A DNA stretch of 64,000 nucleotides from Hetaerina americana (GCA_022747635.1 JAKTNV010000088.1:673501-737500); one strand, 5' to 3'. Positions 20,370 to 31,015 are shown, numbered from the stretch's first letter. The notes: generated by a model not told the origin, from the letters alone. Translations and numbers: made by a program.

Positions 20370-20445
20370 TAACTTGCTTGAAGAAGGCTTAGGAGATAGG
20401 TCGAAAGCTTAAATTCTGTATGAGGCGAGTGTCCTAATACGTGTT
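20370..20445 (+). mobile_element. PLE terminus, family 3 (hammerhead-like)
   Basis: C-UUGAAGA (20377-20384), a degenerate stem II region, GTCGAAAGCTT (20400-20410), then ctgtatgaggcgagtgtcct, which is the family-3 flank seen at 59.6 and 62.0 kb. Confidence 0.55.
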
Positions 20446-20459
20446 TTTATACAAACATA

Positions 20460-20980
20460 TTTATTCTTATGGGAAGTTGCAACCCCAGCCGTACTCTTAC
20501 AAATGGACAAAGGATGGGTGAGGCAGGGGATGTGCCCCATTTGTGCTTGGTGGGCCACTGGCGTAGAGATAAGTTTCTCGCAAGCCCTGGGTGAGCGTGA
20601 GTGCTTGGGACTAGCAAGGATCGATGCAATATAGTATATCCAAGCTAGAGAGTGTGTGATTTATTTTAATTCATCTTATTTTAAAAGGTGCTATTGACGG
20701 GGCTGCTGGCGCAGAGATATTTCTCTCGTAAGCCCCTGACAGCTGAGTGCTTGACAAGGGCAAGGGTCAATACTATCTAGTACACCTTAGCCATGGTGTA
20801 TTTTTTCACCATATTTTGGTTCAACCGTTTTCTGTTTTGAACACCCCCTATATCATGTATTATTAATTGAGTTATTTATTTATTTATTTAATTTTTTTTT
20901 CTATCTAATTTCCCTCGCCCATCCTTTGCCCATTTGTAAGAGTACGGCTGGGGTTAATTCCTCCCAAAATATTCATACGG
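20460..20980. repeat. Element with about 55-bp inverted ends and an internal direct repeat
   Basis: ACCCCAGCCGTACTCTTACA plus aatggacaaaggatgggtga (20480-20520) recurs inverted at 20908-20957. Inside, about 100-bp direct repeats begin at 20540 and 20695 (cactggcgtagagataagtt / tgctggcgcagagatatttc, both followed by a TCTCG-AAGCCC and GAGTGCTTG motif). Outer arms extend with lower identity. No coding capacity; MITE-like or a local inverted duplication. Confidence 0.65.
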
Positions 20981-21039
20981 CTGTAGTTACCGTTCGCTTC
21001 ATATATTTTTATTCTGTTTTGCCGTCCAAGATTCATATT

Positions 21040-21265
21040 TATTATTATTATTAGGTAATCTACCGGTTATAGTAGGTTTTGAATGGTCATAGCTTCCAAA
21101 TACATATTTGGTTTCTCTTAGCAAAACACAACCCAACATCATACTCTAAAACAAGCCCCTCTTCATCTCGGTACATTTCCTTCCACCCTTCATCCCGTCC
21201 GACACACATATAGTATTCTATTCCTGCCCTTTCCTCGTTTGTCTAATATTGGATAAAATTCTATG
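21040..21265 (-). mobile_element. LINE-A 3' end (5'-truncated)
   Basis: A (TTA)n tail remnant precedes ggtaatctaccggttatagt and the 3' UTR. The reverse frame ends with the ETYRDEEGLV-like region and RLDKRGKGRNRI. Confidence 0.8.
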
Positions 21266-21574
21266 AAGTCCTACTGAATTGTGCATCCCAAGTTGGCTTA
21301 TAAATTTCCACAGGTCACTGATATTTAGAGAGAATACTCGTCATTAAAATGCTTGGTTATTCTTTTTTCGCGGTCGTTTATCGTTTTTCAATTCCACTAC
21401 ATTACATTTTCTTTTGCTTTCTGTTTAGTGTCACTTCTTAGTGAATATTAAGTTTACGGAAATTTGGCAAAACAAATAAGAATGTCACACGTCATTTCTG
21501 ATGCTTTTTAAAACCATCCGTTCTCACGCATTTGATGAAGTTTCCTGAATAAAAAAATCATTGCTTACAACCGA
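21266..21574. other. No feature seen
   Basis: AT-rich unique sequence. Confidence 0.4.
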
Positions 21575-21862
21575 CTTGTAGGACGTGGTAGACCAGAGTG
21601 GGGATTGCTTGGATGTTGACAGACGGGCTCATGTTCGATTGCGGGAGATCCAATTAGACACCTTCGGCTTTATAAAGCATAAAAATCGGCGCATATGTAC
21701 AATTTCTAGTATGTGTGGTGTTTCAGTATTCAGATCATAATGGAAAACCATAGGTGGCTTATGGAATAAGAAACTGAAAGTTCTTAATATCCTGTGGATA
21801 AGGTCATGCCTAAGATCTACCATCACCCATCAAACCAAACTTCGGGTTGATAGATGACTGTG
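21575..21862 (+). repeat. Diverged SINE-A-like element
   Basis: The A-box-like TGGTAGACCAGAGTGG, B-box-like GTTCGATTGCGGG, ggaaaaccataggtggc and the tail block gatctaccatcacccatcaa, cttcgggttgata, gactgtggt occur in SINE-A order. Also comparable to 47.8-48.0 kb. Confidence 0.45.
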
Positions 21863-22444
21863 GTAAAACCAATTATTTGTAAAACATATTTCGACTGGAA
21901 TCAATGATTAATTATTATTATTTATTTAGTTGCACACTTTCGCCAGGTCTTGAAGTTGTTCGTTTGAACAACTTTCAAAGCTAAAATATTTCCAAGGCAT
22001 CTGAAAGTGGCAGGAAGGCAGGCATTAATTCTTATGCCTAATTAGGTTTGGCCAGCGCCGAGAGAAGTCGTCATCCGTCATCGACCGCTGCCGTTGAAAT
22101 CACTGCAATTCTTAGAAGCCACACCTACTCAACTCAGTGTGTGCCACTCATTTCCTCCTCGTGTGTCGTCCCAGACCTCCCAAAAGGACTCAAACCACGG
22201 CGAAAGACGATGGGTAGAGGACCGCGCGAAACTTTCCTGTTCAAGCAAGATCCCAAATATAGAAAATGTACGACTTTAAAGCTTTTGTCCGCCGTTTCTG
22301 TGGAATAAGGAAGTCCATTGGTTCCTCTTTTTCCTAGATGACCGCCGCGACGATGCGTGTTTGTTTTATCTATTTAGGTATACATTTCTGTGGTCAAGCG
22401 GAATGAATTCTGACTCATCTTCCTTTTCGCCACGTTATAAATGA
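21863..22444. other. No gene recognised; GC-richer patch 22040-22330
   Basis: The patch lacks the window's repeat families. Two overlapping frames of 61 and 86 codons are open, without a recognisable domain. Confidence 0.4.
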
Positions 22445-22559
22445 TTGTATGTATGTGTGTGTGTAAGTGTGTGTGTGTGTGTATATATACATACATACAT
22501 ATATAGTGTTTTTAACTGTATATATATTTATATATTGTATATATCTGTGTGTGCATGTA

Positions 22560-22656
<97 letters not shown>

Positions 22657-22703
22657 GTGTGTATATATATATATATATGTATATATATATGTATATATAT
22701 ATA

Positions 22704-22785
<82 letters not shown>
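22445..22785. repeat. Long compound (TG)n/(TA)n microsatellite
   Basis: About 340 bp. Open frames through it are Tyr-Ile or Ile-Tyr repeats and are not genes. Confidence 0.97.
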
Positions 22786-22789
<4 letters not shown>

Positions 22790-23800
22790 AATAGAGATTT
22801 CTCAATTGCTTTCACGTCGTTCCTCCGTTTCCCGGCATTGGGACATCGGGGTTACTCCCATATAATGAGAGAGATTGGGTTTCTTCGAAATCCACCGAAT
22901 CGACGTACTCGTATGTATCCATGTGTGTCCACATATCTCCTGCCCCCCCACCCTTCCTCCATTGATATATCGATACATCGTATCACTCGCAGTTACAGCT
23001 AACGAGGAATAGCGTGAAATCTCTCACCTTGAATCGATTTCACTGATAAACGATGCTCTCCTCACTTTGTTTTAAAGAAATAATTCAATTATAATTATCA
23101 TTTCGTACAATATGGAAGTAAAAATGGGCGTACGCCTTGGTAGGTCTTCGTATGCTCGTTGAGATAATTGAATTTGCCGTCAGACTTAGAAAGGAGAAGT
23201 ATATGCTGATAGCGATCGATACGCAAATGGTTGACAACACACCTAAATGTTTACGGATGCCCTTAGCCTTGGAAGTCCTGTGTAAACAACAGAATCCAAT
23301 TGCTAATCTATCGACTTCAACGACTCCACAGTAATACCATCTCGCTTAAACTGATTTACAGGACGATGTGGGTTTGCTCGTTAGAAGCTGGGAAAATTCA
23401 CCTCGTTGTGATGGCAGAATTGTTTACATATCGTTACCGAGAAACTGAACAAAATGGTGTTCGCATCCATTTTAAATTGAGCGATTTACAATGCATTCAA
23501 TTAAGTAATACCGACAATTCTTGAATCGGTATCTCAATTCGTTGGTGCGGCAGTTACAACAGAACACAACAGAGGAGAACAACAAACACCTGGCAACGAA
23601 AGCTCCTCGGCCACGGCCCAGCCGGTTTTCCCAATGGGCAAAAAGGGAACAGAGACAAAAACGTTCACTGCGGCCATACTATCATAGGGTAAATGTTGTA
23701 AAAAATGTGTGGCTACAACAAGTATATTTGGAGACGTAAGAGACTTTGCAACGTTCTTTTGTGAACGTTTTGTCTTGAAAATATTAAGAGGCTGCAAATT
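22786..23800. other. No gene recognised
   Basis: Unique, moderately GC-rich. Short frames of 65-87 codons on both strands have no recognisable domain. Confidence 0.45.
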
Positions 23801-23804
23801 GAAT

Positions 23805-23892
23805 GTGGTTTATTTTTCTTTCTTAATTACGGGTGGTGTCCCCGCCACACGCCCTTGCGGCGGATTGCTGGGAATTAAGTAGATAAATATGT
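23805..23892 (+). repeat. GTAGAT repeat, 3' half
   Basis: Contains ttaattacgggtggtgtccc, CGCCACACGCCCTTGCGGCG and the decayed end gaattaagtagataaatatg. Confidence 0.7.
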
Positions 23893-23959
23893 AGAAATAT
23901 TGCACGAATCTCGTACTCCACATTCCGCGAAACAGAACATCGATACCTCCATCCACCCC

Positions 23960-24482
23960 TCATTAGGGAGCCTTCGAGTCGTGGAAAAGCCGCTTTGGCA
24001 AAAGTGCGACAATGCTCAAGAGATGTAGTTTGAAGAATATTATTATTTAATTATTATTATTGAAGAATTACGTTGCAATTAGGCGATTTTCGTGATGGCA
24101 ACGGTCATGTTTGATCAATGATCACTCTTACAACGAACATAAATATATACACGCACTAGAAAAACAGATAGGATATAAAATATTCTTACATACAATGATA
24201 CTTCCACATCACATACAAAATGCCGTCCAAATCACATACAAACAATATTTTAATAACTACAATGAAGTTCATCACCCAGTGGCTGCTTTACACTTATTCT
24301 TAAAATTTCTAAAATTGGATGGAAAGGGCTTAAACAAACCTCCAGGCAGCTGGTTCCAATTAACACAAGTTCTATTTGAAAAAGAGTATTTTTCTTATTT
24401 TTATACATTGAGGCATTTTAGAAATATCTGAAATAAATTTATTTTGACGAAACTTTTCCCGGTACTACTTGTACAATCCGTG
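23960..24482 (+). pseudogene. mariner C-terminal relic interrupted by about 360 bp
   Basis: GGGAGCCTTCGAGTCGTGGA through tttgaagaatat (23970-24042) matches 19380-19460. The matching 3' UTR (agaaatatctgaaataaatt) and terminal repeat (cttttcccggtactacttgt, acaatccg) resume at 24419-24480. The intervening 24045-24415 is unassigned and has a 106-codon frame without a known domain. Confidence 0.65.
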
Positions 24483-25089
24483 TATAGAAAAAAAATAATG
24501 AGAGGTAAACAAGGGAGTGAGAAGATTATTCGTTGAAACGCACTGGAGGGGAATGGGAAGGGGAAAAGGCTGATTTGGAAGTGTAAGGGCGTGGGAATGA
24601 GTCTGGATTGAGGGGCGGGTACATGTAGTAGAGACGCTCATAGAAGGATCCATTCTCCCAGAAGGCCGCTGTTGAAAGATTCCCATAGTTTTCTCTCTAT
24701 ATATCCCTGAGAGGTCGAATCTCTCCCCCTCCCCCCCTATCGTCGGGAAATACGGTTTTCGGTGGTCGTCATAGAGACGCGCCCGAATCGCGGCGACAGG
24801 TGGACGAGTTAAAGAAAAAAAAGACCACAGGGGGACGTTCGCGAGGGGATTTTTATCGGTTTATTTCGTTACAAACACGGGCGATAAATACAACAGCATC
24901 ACTTTGTCCCCGTCTGTGAAGTAGGCGATAAAGGGAAAAGCAAGCCTCTCGTTTTCGTGTGCCCTCTTGTTTTATTTGTCCACTTGCACGAGGGTAGTAG
25001 GGTAATGCTTGTGTCGTCACATACTTCAGCGCTTTCCAAGGGTTTTCATTGTTTTTTTTCGATTCAAGGCCACCAATGAGCAAGGATTG
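24483..25089. other. No gene recognised; GC-richer 24500-24980
   Basis: Non-repetitive within the window. A 76-codon and a 73-codon reverse frame have no domain. Confidence 0.4.
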
Positions 25090-25310
25090 ACCTGATCTTA
25101 TCTACCATACACTTACTCTCTCTCGGAGGCCTGTAATATGTCCTTAATATCCTCAGATAAGTTATTAGTTTCAAATTCACGAAGTAGATTTAACCATTAT
25201 TTAAGCCTACCGTAAACTAGTGGCTCCCATCCTGATTCTTCCAATAGTGTCGTGAGATTGCTACCTTGTTCATCACACCCTAGTGGTGTCTTTTAAGGTA
25301 CGACAATATA
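25090..25310 (-). mobile_element. LINE-C' relic fragment
   Basis: The reverse strand reads LLEESGWEPLVYGRLK, then LNLLREFETNNLSEDI and RDILQ-like sequence. This matches the C-terminal region of the copy at 38.9-39.26 kb. The end cacaccctagtggtgtcttt is a decayed family stem-loop. Confidence 0.65.
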
Positions 25311-25515
25311 CTAATGATATGGATTTTACGCAACATATTTAAATGAATTACTTTTCATATGCTGTCGAAATTTTACTTCGAATAATGGGCTTAATTTTTT
25401 TTCGTAACATTTTCGTTTTTTTTTACATTTTCAGTTAATTTTACATTTTACTTCTTGAGAAGAACAACGAATTCAATTAGTGCGAATGATTTATCGTATG
25501 ATCTAAAAGTAATAT
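25311..25515. other. No feature seen
   Basis: AT-rich unique sequence. Confidence 0.4.
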
Positions 25516-25517
25516 TA

Positions 25518-26130
25518 ATTAGTGGTCACCTAGTTGAAGTAGGATTTGGATGGACACAGATTAAACATTTCTTACCTTCGTATAACATAAAACACCATTA
25601 AACGTCACGTTAGATGGAAATATTTTTCAATTCCTCGTGCTTCCTCCCCCCCCATCATTCCGTCCAATTTGCCTATCCTACTCCTACCCCTTCCTCACTT
25701 GTCTAATTTCATCCCCACAACCAAAGTCATCAACATTCTAACGCTAGTTAAAATGCTCTGCATCCATCTTCTCCTACCTCCTTTAGATTTCTCCCAACAA
25801 TCCTCTCTCCTTTCCCATCATTCCTCTTGTACTCCTCCGCCAGCTACCCTATCCGTCCATTTCATCTTTTCCATCCTTTTCCACATTAACATCACAAAAG
25901 TCAACAATCTACGTCTTTTCGTCCTTTTTCTAAGACGAAATTATTTCTACGCCATTAAGAAAATCACAAAACCACGCTCCATATCAAAGTTTTCACACAG
26001 TCTTTTCTCATCTCAACTCGAAGACCCTGTCGTAAACCCACTCTCTCTCTCGTGAAAACCTATTTGCCTAACGTTTTTCTTCTCTTTTTACGGCCCTAAT
26101 AGTTTGACCTTCTTCGTCCAAGACACTAGA
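25518..26130 (-). mobile_element. LINE-A relic, 3' 600 bp
   Basis: From 3' UTR (cacctagttgaagtaggatt) through the last codons to an upstream block (acggccctaatagtttgacc, tcgtccaagacactagatgg). Reverse frames are broken; block order agrees with 36.4 and 48.2 kb. Confidence 0.75.
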
Positions 26131-26453
26131 TGGAAAAAAATGTCTCAAAAATAAATATACGATAAAATCTTATGTTAAATGCTCCTGAGTAATTTGAGCT
26201 CCGATTGACATTTCAAATTGGCCTTAATTAAATGGAATAAAGCCGTGAAAATGGCAGAGGATTCAAATAAAAATGTGTGATTGCGAAGGACTTGATGAAC
26301 TCATACTAAATTTTGAAGACCTGCTTGACCGGTCGGAAGGACCTCAATGTGCTAATTTAAGCAGGGCTATGACGTTTTTTGTCACGATCACGATAGAATA
26401 GGAAAAAACGTTTGAAAAGATATTCCAAATCGAAATGGATTCTGCACAAGCGG

Positions 26454-26456
<3 letters not shown>
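26131..26456. other. No feature seen
   Basis: AT-rich unique sequence. Confidence 0.4.
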
Positions 26457-26511
<55 letters not shown>

Positions 26512-26514
26512 TAT
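26457..26514. repeat. (TA)n microsatellite
   Basis: Immediately upstream of a complete SINE-A. Confidence 0.95.
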
Positions 26515-26515
26515 A

Positions 26516-26787
26516 GGTCGCGGTAGTCCAGGGAGTAGAGCGTTGGACTACTGACCGGAGGGTCCCAGGTTCGAGTCCCGGGCAAGGCACTCTGGACACC
26601 TGCAGCTCCACCCAAGCTTTGTGATTTTTCGGGTACCAGATCTTCCTGGGAAACCATAACCGGCACAGGGAAAGAAACTGGCCCCCCCTTCCCTGATGTG
26701 TGAATTTCACACGCCGTCGGGCTTAGTACTGGGTAAACTCTACCATCACCTACCGAACCGACCTTCGGGTTGATTACTGTGTTTATG

Positions 26788-26789
<2 letters not shown>
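26516..26789 (+). mobile_element. SINE-A, most complete copy
   Basis: The tRNA-like head is GGTCGCGGTAGTCCAGGGAG ... CCAGGTTCGAGTCCCGGGC (B box GGTTCGAGTCC). The body includes cacctgcagctccacccaag, GATTTTTCGGGTACCAGATC, GGAAACCATAACCGGCACAG, GAATTTCACACGCCGTCGGG and TAGTACTGGGTAAACTCTAC. The tail is accttcgggttgattactgt followed by gtttatggt. A (TA)n tract follows. At least eight other pieces occur in the window. Confidence 0.9.
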
Positions 26790-26821
<32 letters not shown>

Positions 26822-26853
26822 TTATATATTCTCGCTTATATATTTATGTATAT
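26790..26853. repeat. TA-rich spacer between inverted SINE-A copies
   Basis: TA and TTTATA-rich sequence joining two SINE-A 3' ends. Confidence 0.85.
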
Positions 26854-26957
26854 AACCATAAACACCGCAATCAACCCGAAGGTCGGTTCGGTAGGTGATG
26901 GTAGAGTTTACCCAGTACTAAGCCAGACGGCGTGTGAAATTCACACATCAGGGTAGG
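26854..26957 (-). repeat. SINE-A tail, reverse orientation
   Basis: The reverse complement of the last 104 bp of SINE-A, about 90 percent identical by eye to 26685-26789. The two tails face each other over 64 bp. Confidence 0.88.
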
Positions 26958-26960
26958 TTT

Positions 26961-26998
26961 TCTATTTCCATGTGAATAATCATTCACATGGAAATAGA
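26961..26998. repeat. 17-bp-arm hairpin
   Basis: TCTATTTCCATGTGAAT (26961-26977), 4-nt loop, ATTCACATGGAAATAGA (26982-26998), perfect. It overlaps the 3' end of the reverse SINE-B. Confidence 0.9.
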
Positions 26999-27165
26999 TA
27001 CAAGGAAAAGGACGGGAACACATAAAAAGAACGAGCAGAGGAGAGGTGGGTATCGACAGTGCAATAATATTTCCGTGACCGGGACTTGAACCACTGATTT
27101 TTCGACTTGCCGGTCCAAAGCTCTAACCACTTGAGCTATCGAGGAAACGTAATTTACACTGAAAT
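26975..27165 (-). mobile_element. SINE-B, reverse orientation
   Basis: The reverse complement gives the A-box region GAGCTCAAGTGG-like (agctcaagtggttagagctt), B box GGTTCAAGTCCCGG, ATATTATTGCACTG and the tail ttatgtgttcccgtcctttt. Confidence 0.78.
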
Positions 27166-27360
27166 CTGCATCCGAAATCTTACACTGAAATCGGCCCGGT
27201 AAGTCGAAAGGTCCGTGGTTCAAGTCCAGGGAAAGGAAATATTTTTGCACTTGTGATCTCCCGTGCTCATCCTTCATATGTGTTCCTATCTACTTTCCCT
27301 ATGTCAGTATCCATTTGAATGAATATTTGTTCGCCATATGGCGGGGTTTTCGTATTTGAA
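27166..27360 (+). mobile_element. SINE-B, forward orientation, head-to-head with the previous copy
   Basis: CGGCCCGGTAAGTCGAAAGG, B box TGGTTCAAGTCC, AAATATTTTTGCACTTGTGA, catatgtgttcctatctact and the later tail block attcgccatatggcgggg, matching 11.9 kb. The 5' part of the tRNA-like head is missing or shared with its inverted partner. Confidence 0.75.
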
Positions 27361-27371
27361 TGTGTTTTTAC

Positions 27372-27530
27372 ATATGAAATTTGATTTAAACATTTGAACA
27401 AGGAGAAAGAACACTCACGTATTTAGTTTTGACGCTTCGACGGCGCGGCCGTCATTCTGATGACCGGAACGTTATAACTAAATATATGACTGTCCTTTCT
27501 TCTTGTTCAAATGTTTAAATCGAAGTTTTT
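27372..27530 (-). mobile_element. PLE terminus, family 1, with hammerhead-like core
   Basis: Long arms (27372-27423 and 27473-27527) pair over about 50 bp with few mismatches and would form stem I. On the reverse strand the apex reads AGAATGA, then stem II GACGGC/GCCGTC, then GAAGC and GUC, resembling 6.6 kb. The forward strand of the right arm shows an intact CTGATGA box (27455-27461) next to a shortened stem II, suggesting a rearranged or paired core. Confidence 0.55.
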
Positions 27531-28598
27531 ATTTATTTATGCATTATTTTATATATAATAAAAACACACACATATGTTTATTTATATGTATACCAATACA
27601 TTTACATATATTCACATGTATACATCATCTTCAGCCTGAGTAAAAGAACCTCGAGGACACAAAGCGGTGGCTGCTTTACGCCGTTCTCATTCCGTGAACA
27701 TGACAACGTATTTCTAGGACGGCGATACAACACCTAGGTAACTAATATTGCCCAAAGGCGATGCTCTCAACTGAAGTGAGGATCCGAAGCCCAACCGCGA
27801 ATAGCGGAAGCCCTCGCTGTTTAATGAATTGGGTCAATGGCGCTGCCAATTAGCGCCCTACTGTAAATTTGAAGCAGAATAGCACCTGACATCTGGCATT
27901 TCTGAGCAAATTATCTTAAGCTCGGGCTTTTACCGCTTTTGCAACGACGGACGGCTTGGGTCGTAATGTGAAATGAATTACCGCAGGCAATAAACTGAAA
28001 AAAAGAAGTCACGCAACTGCAGGTCACAAAACTATCAAATGTGAAATGATACTTGCTCTCCAAAAAAAAAATGGTATCCTTTGGTAAAAAAATTAGCAAG
28101 GAATGAATGACCCTCGTTGAAACGCTAATGGAAGGTATGCATATTTTTTTTATGGTAAACACTAAAATAAATCACATACTTTTATGTTAATAAATCAGTT
28201 AAATAAAGTGCGAGGAAATAACGAATGTTAGAATCTATCTCTACAGTAGTCTACCTCCCTAATCTTATCTTTGTGGTCTGATATACCAAGACAGTGTGAG
28301 ATCACGATGAGCTGTTAGATGTGTACAAACCATTTGAGTTTGAGGTTGACGTAGGGCTAATTATTGAAACTAAGGTAAATGTACTGTTAAACTCAAGGGA
28401 ATAATGAGGAATATAACATTTACCCCTCCAATAGTTCGTGGCCATGTTATTGGGATATAATACAATTCAAAAGTCACGGAAATGAAATTATCCTCAATAC
28501 AAATAATTCCTGATCGATCATGTCATAAACACCATACTCGTATGTCCTCGTGGTGATGAGGTAAGATACATGCATGTGTATATATGTATATGTATATA
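27531..28598. other. No gene recognised
   Basis: Non-repetitive within the window apart from short TA patches. An 83-codon reverse frame near 28.0 kb has no recognisable domain. Confidence 0.45.
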
Positions 28599-28599
28599 T

Positions 28600-28717
28600 G
28601 GTAGAGCGTTGTATTGCCGACCGGAGAGTCCCGGGTTCGATTCCCGGGCAAGGCATCCTGCAGCTCCACCCAAGCTATGTGATTTTTCGGGTACCAGATC
28701 TTCCTGGGAAACCATAA
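28600..28717 (+). repeat. SINE-A, head and early body only
   Basis: GTAGAGCGTTGTATTGCCGA, CCGGGTTCGATTCCCGGGC, cctgcagctccacccaagct and ttcctgggaaaccata. Truncated before the tail. Confidence 0.85.
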
Positions 28718-29634
28718 ATACGCACACATATATACGTATCTATATCATAGGTCAATGTATTGCAGGAATGAAGTATGCTGTCGAGTTTTCCACCCTCCCT
28801 CCCAGGTAAAAATATGATAATCTAAAAGAACGGGAAATAAAACGATATGCACGATTTGTCCTTTGTCCATTCCAAAGTGAAAGAGGAAGGTCGACCTTGG
28901 TTACGCCATCGCCATTCGTAGGTCGCTATCAGCTGTCCGTCGCATAGCGACGAATAGCAAACAACATGAGCGGAATCGCCAAGGGGTTGTACGGTCGTTG
29001 GGGTTGGAGGAGGAGAATGGGGGGGGGGAGGAGAGGCGGACAGTCGCCGGTCGAACAAAAGGTCTCCGAGGCGAAAGGAAAGGAGAAGAATGGCGGATGG
29101 GTTCGGGCATGTAGCAAGAACTGATCGCGGATGGGCTGAAAGTAATTCGGAACGGCTGCCCTGAGAAACAATAAGCGGGGACTGGACGAAGGCCGTTTTC
29201 GGGGGGAAGGAAGTCGAGGGTGGTGCGGTGGGAATTTCGCACGTGTTGAGAGCCTCGGACAGGCATTGCACAGGTGTAACTGAGTGATCAATCATCTGAC
29301 CAGAGCTTCCCTTTTCCCGAGAGAGACATGAAAACAAAGAGGAGGAGGAGGAGGCTACCGATGCTCGCATTCCGAAATATAGGCTCTGAGACTCAGTAGG
29401 TGAACGACCCAGCCATTCCATAAAACCGTGGGAAACTGCTGTACTACATTAAACCTATCCTAGAATTTCTTTTTTAAGTTCACAAGTTAGATTGATAGAA
29501 AATTGATAGGAAATATTGGGTGTAACTATAACTACGGATATGTCCCGTGGAAATTAAAGATGTGAATAATACGGAATACTTAATAAAAAGTTTGTTTTAA
29601 TAAAAATAATATTAGGGAATTGTAATTAAAGGGT
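28718..29634. other. CpG-containing, purine-rich unique island (28840-29420); probably spurious 199-codon reverse frame
   Basis: The + strand has GGAGGAGGA and GGGGGGGGGAGG runs, so the reverse strand is pyrimidine-rich and lacks stops in two or three frames at once. The predicted products are Ser/Pro-rich with no domain. The CpG density and absence of repeats make a host regulatory region or 5' exon possible but unproven. Confidence 0.4.
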
Positions 29635-29712
29635 CAAGATGCTCTTTTATTGCACGTTAGTTAGGCATTATCTTGAGTATGCTGCAAGTACATGGGAAAT
29701 AGGTCTGTGCAT
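29635..29712 (+). repeat. Short LINE-C' fragment
   Basis: Reads LVRHYLEYAASTWE, the LINE-C-type VRPHLEYA block. Nothing of the family is recognisable on either side. Confidence 0.5.
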
Positions 29713-29719
29713 CCTGAGG

Positions 29720-30055
29720 AGAATTCACCTTTGCCCCTCGTTCCAGATAATCGGTCACATTAACTCGGTGAGCATCCCAAAACAAAGTCGAAAGAAGTTT
29801 CATCAACAAAGTATGGCTTTTCCAGGCTCGCAACCACGAAATTTTACTACCCATCGATTTACAATAGACCTATCAACAGCATCGTCACCATAAACAGCCT
29901 TTAAACGAATCTCAGTAGGAGTCACTTTTTCAGCAATTGAAAATACGATAAGAGCACGCTGTTTAACTCGCGTTGGCATAGCACTAGAACACGTCTACAT
30001 ACTTCCGCTTCTCGAAATACACTGGGTGAATGAAATGACCTCAAAACTGCGCATG
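29720..30055 (-). pseudogene. Internally deleted mariner transposase
   Basis: On the reverse strand a start at 29979 opens MPTRVKQRALIVFSIAEKVT, PTEIRLKAVYGDDAVDRSIV and NRWVVKFRGCEPGKA, an N-terminal helix-turn-helix. The frame then meets a stop and shifts into TLFWDAHRVNVTDYLERGAK, a block from the catalytic domain. The second helix-turn-helix and first catalytic Asp region are deleted, and the C-terminus is missing at the LINE fragment. Confidence 0.82.
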
Positions 30056-30549
30056 CGTGTTGAGGGGGAATGTTACTTCCACATGCCACCAGGAGTGCTT
30101 CTGAAGGTCACTTTGTTTGTGGTCTACAAGAACATGTGCATTGGTTCACAGCCTACTCTCGTAAAATTATTTTTTCAACAGAAATTATGACATGAGTCCC
30201 TGCAATTCATTTTCCGATATTTACAAGAGAGATAGGAATGATTTCAAGACACGTAAATCCATGTCTTATTAGTGAAAATTACAATTTCTATCGTCAATTT
30301 GAATCGTTTCTTGCTCGAAGTTGGATCTATTCCAATTAGTATAAGGCAAACTCAGATGAAGATATGTGAGTGTATATTGTTCGTAACAAATATGGAATGT
30401 CTTACTAAGTATTCCAATGCAACATGCGTTGCTACACATGTGGTTTTCTTCCTCATTCCACTTAAATATCAATAAACAATGAATGTTTTAAAATTCCAAT
30501 GTTATTTAATATTTTCATAATGTTATTTTCAAAAACATTTTTCAATTAT
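30056..30549. other. No feature seen
   Basis: AT-rich unique sequence. Opposite 67-codon frames at 30.27-30.47 kb are not convincing. Confidence 0.45.
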
Positions 30550-31015
30550 ATATGTATTATGGGGAGTCCAGATAAGCAATGTAAGACAGGACTGTCAATT
30601 ATCAGCCATTGTTTTCAACTTATTTCTAAATGAAATAATTTATATAGAGGAAAAAATCCCATAGGAGGAAATGGAGACACGAATCAAAATCGTTGTGGTA
30701 TTTATTAAATCATTTGTGTTTTACTGATGGTCAAGCTTTAGTTTGCCAGTCAGCCAAGGGGTGCTCAGGGATCCATTGCTCTGAGCGCATTGAACAGTCA
30801 GCACGATAAGAATGGGATGAGAATAAATGTACACAAAACAAAGGTTTATCGGTTTTCTTTAAAGATGAACGCTAGTATTAAAATAGGAGTACATAAACAA
30901 TAAAATGTGGAATAGTTAACCTATCTCGGAAATTCTCTGTATCAAAATGGTCAATGAATCAGCGGCAAGGATCAGAGGTGTTGAATTTTTAAATCTACAT
31001 ACGAGTTATATCGTA
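30550..31015 (+). pseudogene. LINE-A reverse transcriptase relic
   Basis: Broken frames read VRQDCQLSAIVFNLFLNEII (RT motif B region), FTDGQALVCQSAKG (FADD box, decayed), YEWDENKCTQNK-like thumb start and NLSRKFSVSKWSMNQRQGSE. The DGQALVCQSAKG core is shared with the reverse copy at 36.9 kb, placing it in LINE-A. Confidence 0.75.

Noticed and set aside
22445..23002. Open frames of Tyr-Ile repeats through TA tracts (also at 6.3, 10.6, 18.2, 59.4 kb)
   Set aside because: Translation of (TA)n microsatellites in either frame; not genes.
24111..24431. 106-codon forward frame inside an interrupted mariner
   Set aside because: No recognisable domain and AT-rich composition; it runs out into the mariner 3' UTR.
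26516..26590. tRNA-like sequence with good B box
   Set aside because: Head of SINE-A; the body and tail recur at many loci.
28822..29421. 199-codon reverse frame
   Set aside because: Opposite strand is G/A-rich; two further overlapping frames of 120 codons are open in the same place. Composition explains it. A host exon cannot be excluded but nothing supports it.
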